NCBI GenBank assembly: GCA_047639575.1
Contig: JBLIOB010000032.1
Coordinates: 1-22,627, forward strand
Source of the DNA: JBLIOB01 sp047639575
GTDB lineage: Bacteria; Bacteroidota; Bacteroidia; Flavobacteriales_D; Parvicellaceae
Direction: 5' to 3'
Length of the DNA stretch: 22,627 nt
Position numbers and translations under genes: made by a program. Below are positions 1 to 8,800 of this stretch, piece by piece; within the stretch, counting starts at the first letter, position 1, and every line of letters starts with the position of its first letter. The notes below the pieces were generated by a model. It saw only the letters and a program-made list of their open reading frames with translations, was not told the DNA's origin and searched no databases.

Positions 1-518
1 AACTGTCTGATTTCTGCAATTCCTTGTGGATCTAATCCATTTGTAGGCTCATCTAGGACCAATACCTCAGGATCATTCAATAGAGCTGAAGCTATTGCTA
101 AACGCTGCTTCATTCCGAGAGAAAAGGTTTTGAAGGCTGAATCCTTCCGCTCCAATAGATTAACGCTGCTTAAAACATTGTCTATGCGCTGATCAACGTT
201 GTCTAGCTTTTTAATTTGGGCTACAATTCTCAGGTTTTTAACAGCACTTAGATAAGGGTAAAAGTTAGGCGTTTCTAAGAGTGCACCAATTCGTTTTCGA
301 TTAGCATCTTTGGAGCCATTGTCGAACCAAGAATAACTACCGCTTGACGCATTTAATACCCCTAATAAAATGCCAAGTGTTGTAGTTTTACCACTACCGT
401 TTGGCCCTAATATGCCAAATACCATCCCAGCTTCTACGGTAATAGAGAGCCCTTTTAATGCCTGAACATTTTTGTAGTTCTTAGATAGTCCCTCTATTTT
501 AAGTACAATATCACTCAT
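1..518 (-). CDS. ABC transporter ATP-binding protein (3' end outside window)
   Basis: This is the ATP-hydrolysing subunit of an ABC transporter, acting on the cytoplasmic face of the inner membrane. The visible 172 residues begin at the ATG at 516-518 (MSDIVLKIEGLSKNY). They contain the Walker A motif GPNGSGKTT at about residues 40-48 with the nucleotide-binding Lys46, the signature-like FSLGMKQR, and the Walker B stretch VLVLDEPTNGLDPQG close to the window edge. The H-loop and C-terminus lie outside. The compact type, with SLGMKQR in place of LSGGQ and 'DEPTNGLDP', is that of ABC-2 exporters or antibiotic/gliding-type transporters. The permease partner is not visible, so the substrate is unknown. 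The frame is intact to the edge. It diverges from the dihydrouridine synthase gene across about 130 bases. Confidence 0.93.
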   Translation of the reverse strand, partial: MSDIVLKIEGLSKNYKNVQALKGLSITVEAGMVFGILGPNGSGKTTTLGILLGVLNASSGSYSWFDNGSKDANRKRIGALLETPNFYPYLSAVKNLRIVAQIKKLDNVDQRIDNVLSSVNLLERKDSAFKTFSLGMKQRLAIASALLNDPEVLVLDEPTNGLDPQGIAEIRQ

Positions 519-607
519 GTTTCTTGATGATTAAATGTACGCTAATAGGTGAATGTGCTGCTACCGCTGAACCGAATTATGGTGCTTTTTAACAAGCATT
601 GTGAAAA

Positions 608-639
608 TTGATGAATTAGCAGAGGTTTAACTATTTTCG
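608..639 (+). promoter_or_regulatory. weak candidate Bacteroidota-type promoter for the dihydrouridine synthase gene
   Basis: TTG at 608-610 and TATTTTCG at 632-639 are 21 bases apart. This resembles the Bacteroidota pattern TTTG-N19-21-TAnnTTTG with one mismatch in the -7 box. It sits immediately before the ATG at 649, which would give a very short or leaderless transcript. In an AT-rich gap such matches arise by chance, so this is only a candidate. I saw no matching element on the opposite strand for the ABC gene. Confidence 0.2.
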
Positions 640-648
640 CATTTATAA

Positions 649-1602
649 ATGCCGACCCTTTTGTCATCCCCGCTTCAAGGATTTACCGATTTTCGGTTTA
701 GAAATACTTTCCACCAATATTTTGGAGGGATCGATACCTTTTTCGCTCCTTATATTAGGCTGAATGGAAAGTTGATTATAAAGCCAGCCTACGAAAGAGA
801 CATCCTTCCTAAAAATAACGATACCCTAACTGTAATTCCTCAGATCATGACCAATGATGCTGATGAATTCATTTTCGTAGTAAAATTCATTGAGCAATTC
901 GGGTATAAAGAACTGAACTGGAACTTAGGCTGCCCTTATCCTATGGTGGTTAATAGGTGCATGGGTTCAGGATTAATAAACGACCCAAAAAGGATTGATG
1001 CAATCCTGAAAAGAGTTCATAACGAAACGGACATCATTGTTTCTATGAAAATGAGAATGGGGTACGAAAACAATGAAGAGATTTTAGATGTTTTTCCTGT
1101 TTTAGATCAATATCCGATTAAGAATATTGCCATTCATGCGCGTAATGGCAAACAGCTCTATAAGGGCGGAGTTGATTTAGATGCATTCGAAAAGTGTACG
1201 GAAAGCACAAGACATAAAATCTACTACAATGGTGACATTACTTCTGTTGAAGGATATCGAGAAATGACGAAGCGCTTTCCAGATATTGATCATTGGATGA
1301 TCGGTAGGGGGCTCATATCAGATCCATTTCTTCCTTCTATGATTAAAGCGGATACGACCATATACCCTGAAAACCGATTAGAAATTTTCAGCAAATTTCA
1401 CGATACCTTGTTCCATGAGTATGGAAACTCGCTTTCTGGAGCAAGTCATGTTTTAACTAAGATGCACCACTACTGGGAGTATTTTGCAACCTCTTTCTCG
1501 GAGCCAAAGAAAGGATTGAAGAAGATTAAAAAAGCAAGGTCTATTGCAGCTTATAACGAAGGGGTAAGGGATATTTTTAGGAGTGAGGAGGATTTTGTCT
1601 AA
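649..1602 (+). CDS. tRNA-dihydrouridine synthase family protein
   Basis: The product is an FMN-dependent, NADPH-using enzyme that reduces uridine to dihydrouridine in the D-loop region of tRNA, acting in the cytosol. All hallmarks of the Dus family are readable in order: the N-terminal FMN loop SPLQGFTDFRFR (residues 7-18), NLGCPYP (92-98) with the catalytic Cys95, the KMRMG segment (Lys134, Arg136), IHARN (His163), the phosphate-binding NGDI (194-197), and GRG (219-221). The 317-residue length is normal for the family. The PLQGFTD start, in place of the usual PMAGVTD, and the absence of neighbours such as fis leave the subfamily (DusA/B/C-like) undecided, so no symbol is given. The ATG at 649 begins right at the barrel, which is usual. 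It is a single gene, probably not co-transcribed with the sensor downstream. Confidence 0.93.
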   Translation: MPTLLSSPLQGFTDFRFRNTFHQYFGGIDTFFAPYIRLNGKLIIKPAYERDILPKNNDTLTVIPQIMTNDADEFIFVVKFIEQFGYKELNWNLGCPYPMVVNRCMGSGLINDPKRIDAILKRVHNETDIIVSMKMRMGYENNEEILDVFPVLDQYPIKNIAIHARNGKQLYKGGVDLDAFEKCTESTRHKIYYNGDITSVEGYREMTKRFPDIDHWMIGRGLISDPFLPSMIKADTTIYPENRLEIFSKFHDTLFHEYGNSLSGASHVLTKMHHYWEYFATSFSEPKKGLKKIKKARSIAAYNEGVRDIFRSEEDFV

Positions 1603-1690
1603 TTCTTTTCAGCTAATCGAGCGAATTAATAGGGTCGCATCAATGTATCAAACCTTAAGATATACTTAACTTGCACAATTGAAAATTAGG

Positions 1691-4600
1691 ATGATGCATT
1701 ATTCTGGAATTAAAAGTAAACTTGGGATTATCCTCTTAGTTTTTATGTTGGCATGTAACTCTGATTCGCCTGACGAAGATACAACCAACGTACCCACTTA
1801 TGCGCAACCCCAAATAGTTCCACTTAACCTTACAGCTGGTTATTCAATTAATCAAACATGGGGCGATACACTCATTCCTCTTGTTTCAGAATTGGGTGAT
1901 ACCGTATCCTATCAAGGAGCCCAGTCATTTGAAGGTTCGGTATACTCGCTTGACAGCATATTAACTTCAGAAATTACGCTTCTTGCTGCACCAGAGTTGT
2001 TGTACGAAGCGAAAAATATAAAATTAGCGCTCGAACCAATTTCAAAGCCAATTATTCAAGTAAACCTCGCTCAAAAATACAAGGTGTTTGAATTTCTAAA
2101 CGCTAATGGGGACTCCGTTATTACTGGAGTTCCGATTCCTGTCGAACCAAATCTTATTAGGGCAACTATTCCAGAGGCGATTCCAGCTAAACCTGGTTAT
2201 TTCAAAGAAGATTTTATTACCAATATGCGTCAATATCGAACAGATGAAGGCTTGTCAAGTAATTATTGCAATGTTGTAAAAGAAGATTTAGAGGGTAATT
2301 TATGGATCGGGAATTGGCATGGAGGATTGTCAAAATATGACGGATCCTCTTTCATCCATATTACTGATATAGAAGGTTTTGAGTTAAATAATATCACTGA
2401 CATATTATGCGATTCTAAGGGCAATATTTGGCTGGCTACTTTTGAAGGGCTTTATAAATATGATGGCCACCAATTTTATAGATTAAGCGTTGATGATGGT
2501 CTTCCGATGGACCATTTATTAGTTCTATATGAAGATAGCAAGCAAAATATCTGGATAGGGTCAAAAAAGGGAGGAGCAACGAAGTATGACGGGAAAACAT
2601 TCACGAATTATGGGATTGACGAAGGATTTAGTCATCTAATGATTTCAGATATTCTAGAGGATCATGAAGGAACCATGTGGTTTACGACCAGCAGTGGAAT
2701 TACTAGAATGGATGACAATGGAATTGAAAGGCTGGCATTTGATGAAGAAATACTCGGAAATCATTTTACCTCCGTGGCGGAAGATTCATCTGGCGATTTG
2801 TGGTTTGGAACCTTCAAATTGGGACTATTCAAATATAATGAAACTGAATGTGTGAATTTCAATTCAGAAAATGGACTGACGAATGATGTTATTTATGATA
2901 TCGAGATTGAAGAAAATGGTAAAATGTGGATTGCTAGTAGAGGATTAATTGCATATGACGGAAAACATTTTCAGCATTTTGGTCAGAATGAAGGTATACT
3001 AGAGAAAGTAATTTATGATCTGGAGTTAACTAGAAATGGCAATCTGTGGATGGTTCAGACAGGAGGGATTATCCAAATGAAGCCGAATACGTTTAATTAC
3101 CGGGGATATCAAAACGGTCTTGGCAATGGTGAAATTAGAGGTTTAGCGCATGATGCAGACGGCAATTTGTTGGTTGGTTCTCAACAGGGATTATTAATAG
3201 TATCAGACAGTATCACTTATAAAATCGGAAAGGAACAAGGTCTTCCATCGGAAAATTGTAGTAGTGTTTTTCAAAGTTCGAAGGGAAACACTTGGATTTC
3301 AACATGGGACGGAGTAAGCATGTATGATGGAAAATCACTTCTAAATTTCCACACGAATCATTTGATAGATTTGAGTTTTGTGATCACTGTCTACCCTGAC
3401 TCAAAAGGTAGAGTTTGGTTCGGGTCGATTTACCATGGGCTTTGCATGTACGATGGTGAGAATGTAACTCATTTTGGGATTAATCAAGGTCTTGGAAGCT
3501 CTTCTGTTCCTGCTATTGTTGAAGATCATAACGGTGTGCTTTGGTTCGGAACTGATGGGGCGGGGTTGTTGAAACTTGAGAACGGAGAAATAACAAGATT
3601 CACCTGCAAGGAAGGCCTTCCAACAGAAAATATATATAATCTTAAAGTTGATCTTGCTGGGGATTTATGGATTCTTGGAAGTCAAGAACTTGTAAAATTT
3701 GACGGAAAGAACTTCACGATATTCACGGAGGATAATATCCCTGGAATTAATGATGTTGTGGGATTTGTTAACCCGAAAAAGAATGAGTTCTGGATTACAT
3801 CTGGGAGCGAGGGACTTACTTTTTTAAAGCATTACCCCGATAGTTTATATTCGTTAGTAAATTTCGATAAGCGTGACGGATTGCGAACAAAGCTATTTTC
3901 CGCTCCTTCCGTGGTTGACTCCAAGGGGGAAGTGACTTGGGCAACGGAGGCGGGTCTTTTAAAATCTTCTGCTGATATTTCAGGGCTTGTAAGAGGTCAA
4001 AAGGTTAGAAAGCCCAGGCTAAGAGATTTGCAGATTAATGAAAACTATATTTCGTATTTCGATCGATTAGATAGTCTTGGCGAACTTCAATACGACAGCG
4101 TAACTCCGTTTGAAAATAGTCCACTTAATTTGGTCCTTCCATACAATCATAACCATCTTACATTTCATTATTCGTCCATTGATATAGATGCGCCCGAATT
4201 TGTGCAATATCAATATCGAATAATAGGTTTAGATTCCAAATGGAGCAAACCAACAGGCAATAACATAGCTGATTACAGAAACTTACCCTTTGGAGTTTTC
4301 GATTTTCAAGTCAGGGCTGCGGGTAAAAATGGAAGTTGGACCGAACCTTTTAGTTTTTCATTTGAAATAACAGCACCTTGGTGGAGCACTTGGTGGGCTA
4401 GGACATTGTATGTGGCATTGTTAGTTATAATAATCTATCTCATTTTTAAATGGAGAACCGGCCAATTACGGAAGAGACAAAAAGAGCTGGAAACTAAAGT
4501 TATAAATGCGACTACGAAAATTCAACTTCAGAAAGACAAGATAGAAGAAGCGCATAAAGAAATAACGGACAGTATTGCGTACGCAAAACGAATTCAAAGC

Positions 4601-5299
4601 GCCATTCTCGCTCCACCAAGATTAGTTAAAGAATACCTTAAAGATGCATTTATTCTTTACTTGCCAAAAGATGTTGTTGCGGGTGATTTTTACTGGCTTG
4701 AAAAAGTATCAGACTCAAAAGTTTTATTTGCTGCAGCAGATTGTACGGGGCATGGAGTGCCAGGAGCAATGGTAAGTGTTGTATGTAATAATTCACTCAA
4801 CCGTTCAGTAAGAGAGTACGGATTGACGGAACTTGGACAGATCCTTGACAAGACCCGTGAATTGGTAATCGAAGAATTCGATAAATCGGATGAGGAAGTT
4901 AAAGATGGTATGGACATAGCATTATGTTCCTTAGAAGGAATGAAGTTAGAGTATACCGGTGCAAATAATCCCCTATGGATAATCCGTGATGGTGAGATTT
5001 TAGAAACAAAAGCAAATAAGCAACCCATTGGTAAATACACTGATCCAGAACCTTTCACAACACATTCAATTGACCTGAGTAAAGGAGACACGATTTACAT
5101 TTTTTCAGATGGATTTGTTGATCAGTTCGGTGGTGAAAAAGGAAAGAAATTAAAGCCTTCAAATTTTAGAAAGTTGCTTTTATCAATTCAAGAGGAATCG
5201 ATGGAAAAGCAGAAGACCCTTTTAGATGAGGCGTTTGAGTCTTGGCGAGGGGACCTTGAGCAAATTGATGATGTGTGCGTAATAGGGGTTAGAATTTGA
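1691..5299 (+). CDS. Lipoprotein-like two-component-type propeller sensor with SpoIIE/PP2C phosphatase output
   Basis: This is a 1202-residue envelope-spanning sensor. Order, numbered from the ATG at 1691: a signal peptide with lipobox LVFMLAC (Cys22); a spacer; 14 'nlWiGt..GL.kydg' blades at about 175-765, which suits two seven-bladed Reg_prop propellers; a Y_Y_Y domain at about 822-893; one membrane span at 905-919 after an aromatic WWSTWW; a coiled coil; the linker DSIAYAKRIQSAIL from 960; and a SpoIIE-type PP2C phosphatase to the end. The metal-binding acidic residues look intact: Asp999 (GDFYW), Asp1017 (DCTGHG), Asp1140 (SDGFVD), Asp1193/1194. Periplasmic ligand binding would control dephosphorylation of a cytoplasmic partner, classically an anti-sigma-factor antagonist; no such partner is nearby. 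A TTG at 1679 would add four residues, but ATG at 1691 or 1694 suits the signal peptide better. Confidence 0.92.
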   Translation: MMHYSGIKSKLGIILLVFMLACNSDSPDEDTTNVPTYAQPQIVPLNLTAGYSINQTWGDTLIPLVSELGDTVSYQGAQSFEGSVYSLDSILTSEITLLAAPELLYEAKNIKLALEPISKPIIQVNLAQKYKVFEFLNANGDSVITGVPIPVEPNLIRATIPEAIPAKPGYFKEDFITNMRQYRTDEGLSSNYCNVVKEDLEGNLWIGNWHGGLSKYDGSSFIHITDIEGFELNNITDILCDSKGNIWLATFEGLYKYDGHQFYRLSVDDGLPMDHLLVLYEDSKQNIWIGSKKGGATKYDGKTFTNYGIDEGFSHLMISDILEDHEGTMWFTTSSGITRMDDNGIERLAFDEEILGNHFTSVAEDSSGDLWFGTFKLGLFKYNETECVNFNSENGLTNDVIYDIEIEENGKMWIASRGLIAYDGKHFQHFGQNEGILEKVIYDLELTRNGNLWMVQTGGIIQMKPNTFNYRGYQNGLGNGEIRGLAHDADGNLLVGSQQGLLIVSDSITYKIGKEQGLPSENCSSVFQSSKGNTWISTWDGVSMYDGKSLLNFHTNHLIDLSFVITVYPDSKGRVWFGSIYHGLCMYDGENVTHFGINQGLGSSSVPAIVEDHNGVLWFGTDGAGLLKLENGEITRFTCKEGLPTENIYNLKVDLAGDLWILGSQELVKFDGKNFTIFTEDNIPGINDVVGFVNPKKNEFWITSGSEGLTFLKHYPDSLYSLVNFDKRDGLRTKLFSAPSVVDSKGEVTWATEAGLLKSSADISGLVRGQKVRKPRLRDLQINENYISYFDRLDSLGELQYDSVTPFENSPLNLVLPYNHNHLTFHYSSIDIDAPEFVQYQYRIIGLDSKWSKPTGNNIADYRNLPFGVFDFQVRAAGKNGSWTEPFSFSFEITAPWWSTWWARTLYVALLVIIIYLIFKWRTGQLRKRQKELETKVINATTKIQLQKDKIEEAHKEITDSIAYAKRIQSAILAPPRLVKEYLKDAFILYLPKDVVAGDFYWLEKVSDSKVLFAAADCTGHGVPGAMVSVVCNNSLNRSVREYGLTELGQILDKTRELVIEEFDKSDEEVKDGMDIALCSLEGMKLEYTGANNPLWIIRDGEILETKANKQPIGKYTDPEPFTTHSIDLSKGDTIYIFSDGFVDQFGGEKGKKLKPSNFRKLLLSIQEESMEKQKTLLDEAFESWRGDLEQIDDVCVIGVRI

Positions 5300-5489
5300 T
5301 AAAAACTCAATTATGAATTAAGCCATCCCACCATGATTTAAGTCGAATGGTTTGGGAAATTGGTGTTCGCATCTAAAGAAGTTTCATAGAATGTTTTCTG
5401 CCAAGTAAATGGTCCAAAACAGTATCTTGCAGGCATCTAAACTTTAAGAAAATACCGAATGGAGTTTTAGATTGAAGAATTAGAAAAGC

Positions 5490-6260
5490 ATGAAAGGCGT
5501 AGCTCACTTTTTTTATTGGTTGTTAACTCGAAGATATCGGGTTAAGCTCAAAGGGATTGATCTTCTAAAAATTGAAGGAGCCAAGCTCATTTTACCCAAT
5601 CATCCAGCTCATATTGATCCGCAATTAATGGCGGCTATTGTCAGACAACATTGTGACTTTGTACCAGTAGTATCAGAACGTTTTGCAAAAACTCCCATTA
5701 TTTCTTATTTCATGAAGAAGCAAAACGCAGTTGCGGTTAGTGATTTGAAATATGGAAAGAGAGATCCAGACGTATTGAAGAAAATTGAAGCTGGTGTAAA
5801 AGACGCATTTTCACATAAAAGGAGCGTAATAATTTACCCAGCAGGTGGAATTAAAAGTACGAGTCTAGAGCTAGTTAGAAATAAGCAATCCGTGCACTAT
5901 TTGGCGAAGAATTTACCAGACGATGTGATGGTGCTCGGAGTAAGAATTAAAGGGTTGTGGGGCAGCATGTGGTCTGTAGCCTGGTACGGTGAGCGGCCTA
6001 AGTTTTTATGGTGTGTTGCTAAGGGATTGTTTTACTTGTTTGCCAACTTTATATTCCTGCTTCCGAAAAGGGATGTTGAAATTGAGTTTGTTGATATTAC
6101 CGAGGAGATTAAAGCCAACTCAGCACTGGAAAGAAGAGAATTTAATAAGACATTGGAGGAATTCTACAATGTAGACGGACCAGACCCAGTCATTTACTTG
6201 AAGCACTTTTTCTATGCGCCAAAACTGAAGCGTAAATATCCTTCTAACTTAAAAGGCTAA
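5490..6260 (+). CDS. PlsC-like lysophospholipid/glycerol acyltransferase
   Basis: The product is a 256-residue membrane-associated enzyme that should move an acyl group from acyl-CoA or acyl-ACP to a hydroxyl acceptor. The catalytic HX4D motif is present as NHPAHID (Asn37-Asp43, His38 and Asp43). The second block, RFAKTPIISYFMKKQNAVAV, matches the usual PlsC region. The acceptor motif that is normally FPEGTRS reads YPAGGIKS (116-123), so the conserved Glu is Ala. VRIKGLWGSMWS (151-162) resembles the PVRIxGLxxxxFS block of acyltransferases fused or paired to AMP-forming ligases. A hydrophobic stretch at about 178-192 may be a membrane anchor. The gene ends six bases from the stop codon of the acyl-CoA synthetase on the other strand. 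The acceptor is unknown; a lysolipid, a glycolipid or a polyketide-lipid intermediate are all possible. Confidence 0.85.
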   Translation: MKGVAHFFYWLLTRRYRVKLKGIDLLKIEGAKLILPNHPAHIDPQLMAAIVRQHCDFVPVVSERFAKTPIISYFMKKQNAVAVSDLKYGKRDPDVLKKIEAGVKDAFSHKRSVIIYPAGGIKSTSLELVRNKQSVHYLAKNLPDDVMVLGVRIKGLWGSMWSVAWYGERPKFLWCVAKGLFYLFANFIFLLPKRDVEIEFVDITEEIKANSALERREFNKTLEEFYNVDGPDPVIYLKHFFYAPKLKRKYPSNLKG

Positions 6261-6266
6261 CCAGTT

Positions 6267-8060
6267 TTACTCGCTTTTGGCTCCTTCGAATTTAGCTCCA
6301 AAAATCTCTTCGATAGTGGAGGCGTATTTTTCTAAAAGCACCCTTCTTTTAAGTTTTAGAGTAGGGGATAGTTCACCTGTTAGCGGGGTCCATTCCTCTT
6401 TTACTAACCTGAATCTTTTTACTTGTTCGTCTTTGCCCACTCTTGGATTTAGTTCTTTGGCAATTCCTTGGAATAACTGATTCACCTTTGGATCAGCAAT
6501 AATATCTTCTTCTGATTTGGCTTCAACCCCATTGCCAGCGCACCAATCTTTCAATGCTTCGAAATTAGGGGAGATTAATGCACTAGTGAATTTCTCACCT
6601 TCACCAATCACCATTAGTTGATCCACATAAACGGATTCTTTATAGATGTTTTCAATGGCTTGTGGAGAAACATACTTTCCATTGGAGAGCTTAAAGATCT
6701 CCTTCTTTCTATCCGTGATTCGAAGAAATCCATCCTCGTAAACTCCGATATCTCCTGTTTTAAACCAACCATTAGAGAACGTTGCTGCAGTAGCTTCCTC
6801 GTCTTTATAATAACCAAGCATTACGTTGGGTCCTTTGCAAAGAATTTCACCGTCTTCGGCAATTTTAACTTCTACATTCTGGATAAGCGCGCCAACCGTT
6901 CCTATTTTTAATTTAGGACCATCTTGCCTGTTAATGGTAATTACGGGAGATGTTTCGGTAAGGCCGTACATGTTTAAAAGCTTGATTCCAGCTGCCCAAA
7001 AGACTCTTTCCAATCTTGGTTGAAGGGCCGCTCCGCCAACGCCAATAGAAACTACGTTAGAACCCATCGCTTCTCTCCATTTGCTAAACACCAATTTTCG
7101 GGCAATTGCCAGTTGAAATTTGTACCAAGCTCCGTTATTAATGTCATAACGTAAGCCAAGATTTAAAGACCAAAAGAAGAGCTTCTTTTTAATTCCCGTC
7201 AATTTATGACCCTTAGACATGATCTTGTCAAAAACACGCTCTAAAATCCTTGGAACGGCTCCAAAACCATGTGGCTTAACGTCTGCTAGATCATTTGCAA
7301 TGGTAGCTAAGTTCTCAGAGTAATATATAGCACATCCCGCATATTGAGTTTGGTAGTTGGCCATCCGTTCTCCAACATGGCAAATAGGAAGGATACTTAA
7401 ATAACGTTGGTCCGGTTGAAGGTTAAATACATTAGAACAAGCAATAGCATTGGTCACTAAGTTCTGGTGAGACAACAGTACCCCTTTTGAATTTCCGGTT
7501 GTTCCAGAAGTGTATATCAAGGTCACGGGATCAGTGGCGACCGTGTCGTTCATATTTTTGGCAACTGTCTTTTTGTGAGTTACTTCGGTGGCTTTTCCAA
7601 GTTCCAAAACTTCTTTCCAGTTTCTAGCTCCTTCAACTTCATCGAATGTAAAAACATTCTCAACGGTTTTGGAAACGTCCATTACAGATTGAGTTGTTTG
7701 ATGTAAAACTTTATTTCCAACGAAAACAGCTTTCACTTCTGCATGATTAAATATGTCAGAATATCCCTGAGCAGATAAGTTGGTAAAAAGAGGAACATGA
7801 ATTATTCCTGCCTGGGCAAGGCCCATATCAATGAAGTTCCATTCGGGCCTGTTGTTGGTGATTACAGCAACTTTATCTCCTTTTTTTAAGCCCAAAGCTA
7901 AGAGTCCATAGCTCATTTGGAAGGATTTTGAAACATAGTCTTCCGAAGTGTAATGAACCCATTTTCGATTTTCTTTCCCTGCTAAAGCGATTTCTTTTCC
8001 TTTATACTTTGTATTGTATAACGCAAGTAAATCGAATGTTCTAGTGCATTGGTCCGCCAT
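6267..8060 (-). CDS. Long-chain fatty-acid--CoA ligase (AMP-forming)
   Basis: This is an adenylate-forming enzyme that converts a free fatty acid and ATP to acyl-AMP and then acyl-CoA. Motifs in its 597 residues: the P-loop YTSGTTGNSKG (183-193), SIGVGGAAL before the acyl pocket, YGLTETS (365-371, Glu369), GWFKTGD (431-437, Asp437), ITDRKKEIFKLSNGKYVSP (448-466) and a C-terminal TLKLKR (568-572) with the likely catalytic Lys. It is full length for the FAA1/FadD15 group, which is common in Bacteroidota. It starts six bases after the phosphopantetheinyl transferase stop, so it is the third gene of the polyketide synthase operon. It could activate the released polyketide acid, or supply the starter acyl group. 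Whether it hands the acyl to CoA or to a carrier protein (FAAL activity) cannot be told by eye. A housekeeping role remains possible. Confidence 0.93.
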   Translation of the reverse strand: MADQCTRTFDLLALYNTKYKGKEIALAGKENRKWVHYTSEDYVSKSFQMSYGLLALGLKKGDKVAVITNNRPEWNFIDMGLAQAGIIHVPLFTNLSAQGYSDIFNHAEVKAVFVGNKVLHQTTQSVMDVSKTVENVFTFDEVEGARNWKEVLELGKATEVTHKKTVAKNMNDTVATDPVTLIYTSGTTGNSKGVLLSHQNLVTNAIACSNVFNLQPDQRYLSILPICHVGERMANYQTQYAGCAIYYSENLATIANDLADVKPHGFGAVPRILERVFDKIMSKGHKLTGIKKKLFFWSLNLGLRYDINNGAWYKFQLAIARKLVFSKWREAMGSNVVSIGVGGAALQPRLERVFWAAGIKLLNMYGLTETSPVITINRQDGPKLKIGTVGALIQNVEVKIAEDGEILCKGPNVMLGYYKDEEATAATFSNGWFKTGDIGVYEDGFLRITDRKKEIFKLSNGKYVSPQAIENIYKESVYVDQLMVIGEGEKFTSALISPNFEALKDWCAGNGVEAKSEEDIIADPKVNQLFQGIAKELNPRVGKDEQVKRFRLVKEEWTPLTGELSPTLKLKRRVLLEKYASTIEEIFGAKFEGAKSE

Positions 8061-8066
8061 TGTTTC

Positions 8067-8774
8067 TTAGTTGTATGTGAGCTCTTTATACCATTGTTGG
8101 GTAATGGTAGATTTCTCATTTTCGTATACTATTGTTCCTGTAAAGCCTTCACAAGGAGTGAATTCCGTTAGAGTCCAATCATCATATTCAAAGATACCTC
8201 TTTTTGAAATCAGGGTGACTTTATTCCTGTCTATTCGAAATTCTAAATTATCCGGAGTTAATCGCATTCCTTCGCCAATTGCTTTTAAATAGCCTTCTTT
8301 TATGGTCCAGAACCGAAAGAATCGGGTAAGCTCCTCTTCAGGTTTCTTTTTAATAAAATCGATTTCAGCAATAGTAAAATTGCGAGCTATTAAGTCCTCT
8401 AGTTCATCGACTTCCCTAAATTTCTCAAGATCAATTCCAACTTCACCATCTCTTGAAAAGCCGAATACGCAAAGCCCACCAGAGTTAGAAGTGTTAAAAT
8501 ATAAGGAGGAATCGTTAAGCGAATATGGTTTCCCTTTGGAATGTCGGCCAATTTTAACTTCGCTTGTCGGAAGATTTAAATAGGAAGCCAAGAGAATACG
8601 TTGTATTCCTTGACTAACTATATATTGATTTTTTCCGTCTTCGAATTTGAAGAAGTCAGCTCTTTTTAATTCTGCTTCCGTGAGTACTGCCTTACAATCT
8701 TTTAAAACAATTGGATCATCGATAACAACTTTCCAAATATGTACTTCGTTTAGATTCAGTTCCTGAATCATCAC
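8067..8774 (-). CDS. 4'-phosphopantetheinyl transferase, Sfp type
   Basis: The enzyme moves phosphopantetheine from coenzyme A to the serine of carrier proteins and so activates synthases. The length, 235 residues, is that of the Sfp/AcpT group. The magnesium-binding motif VGIDLEKF (112-119; Asp115, Glu117) and the second signature FWTIKEGYLKAIGEG (155-169; Glu160, Lys164) are clear. A GRHSKGKPY-type CoA-contact segment is present at 76-84. The usual FNxSHS motif reads FNTSNS (93-98), so the His that contacts the CoA phosphate in Sfp is Asn97 here. The gene lies 26 bases after the synthase stop and six before the ligase start, which makes the synthase carrier domain (Ser2496) its obvious substrate, although it may also serve other carriers. 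The start MMIQEL at 8774 is followed at once by conserved sequence. Confidence 0.93.
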   Translation of the reverse strand: MMIQELNLNEVHIWKVVIDDPIVLKDCKAVLTEAELKRADFFKFEDGKNQYIVSQGIQRILLASYLNLPTSEVKIGRHSKGKPYSLNDSSLYFNTSNSGGLCVFGFSRDGEVGIDLEKFREVDELEDLIARNFTIAEIDFIKKKPEEELTRFFRFWTIKEGYLKAIGEGMRLTPDNLEFRIDRNKVTLISKRGIFEYDDWTLTEFTPCEGFTGTIVYENEKSTITQQWYKELTYN

Positions 8775-8800
8775 CGCGTTCTAAAAAATTAAGAAGCGAC

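Noticed and set aside
1655..1676. Promoter-like TATACTTAACTTGC before the sensor gene
   Set aside because: It lacks one T of the TAnnTTTG box and no -33 TTTG lies at the right distance.
4690..5091. Antisense open frame inside the phosphatase domain, and similar open frames inside the synthase
   Set aside because: They lie wholly within strongly conserved coding sequence on the other strand or frame, without recognisable domains; they are shadows of real genes.
5326..5357. Hairpin after the sensor gene (TCCCACCAT with ATGG-TT-TGGGA) as a terminator
   Set aside because: The stem has a two-base bulge and a 12-base loop and is not followed by a T-run.
6267..8060. Calling the ligase a fatty-acyl-AMP ligase dedicated to the carrier protein
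   Set aside because: The FAAL-specific insertion cannot be confirmed by eye and the C-terminal catalytic region looks like ordinary FAA1/FadD15 acyl-CoA synthetases, so the broader name is kept.
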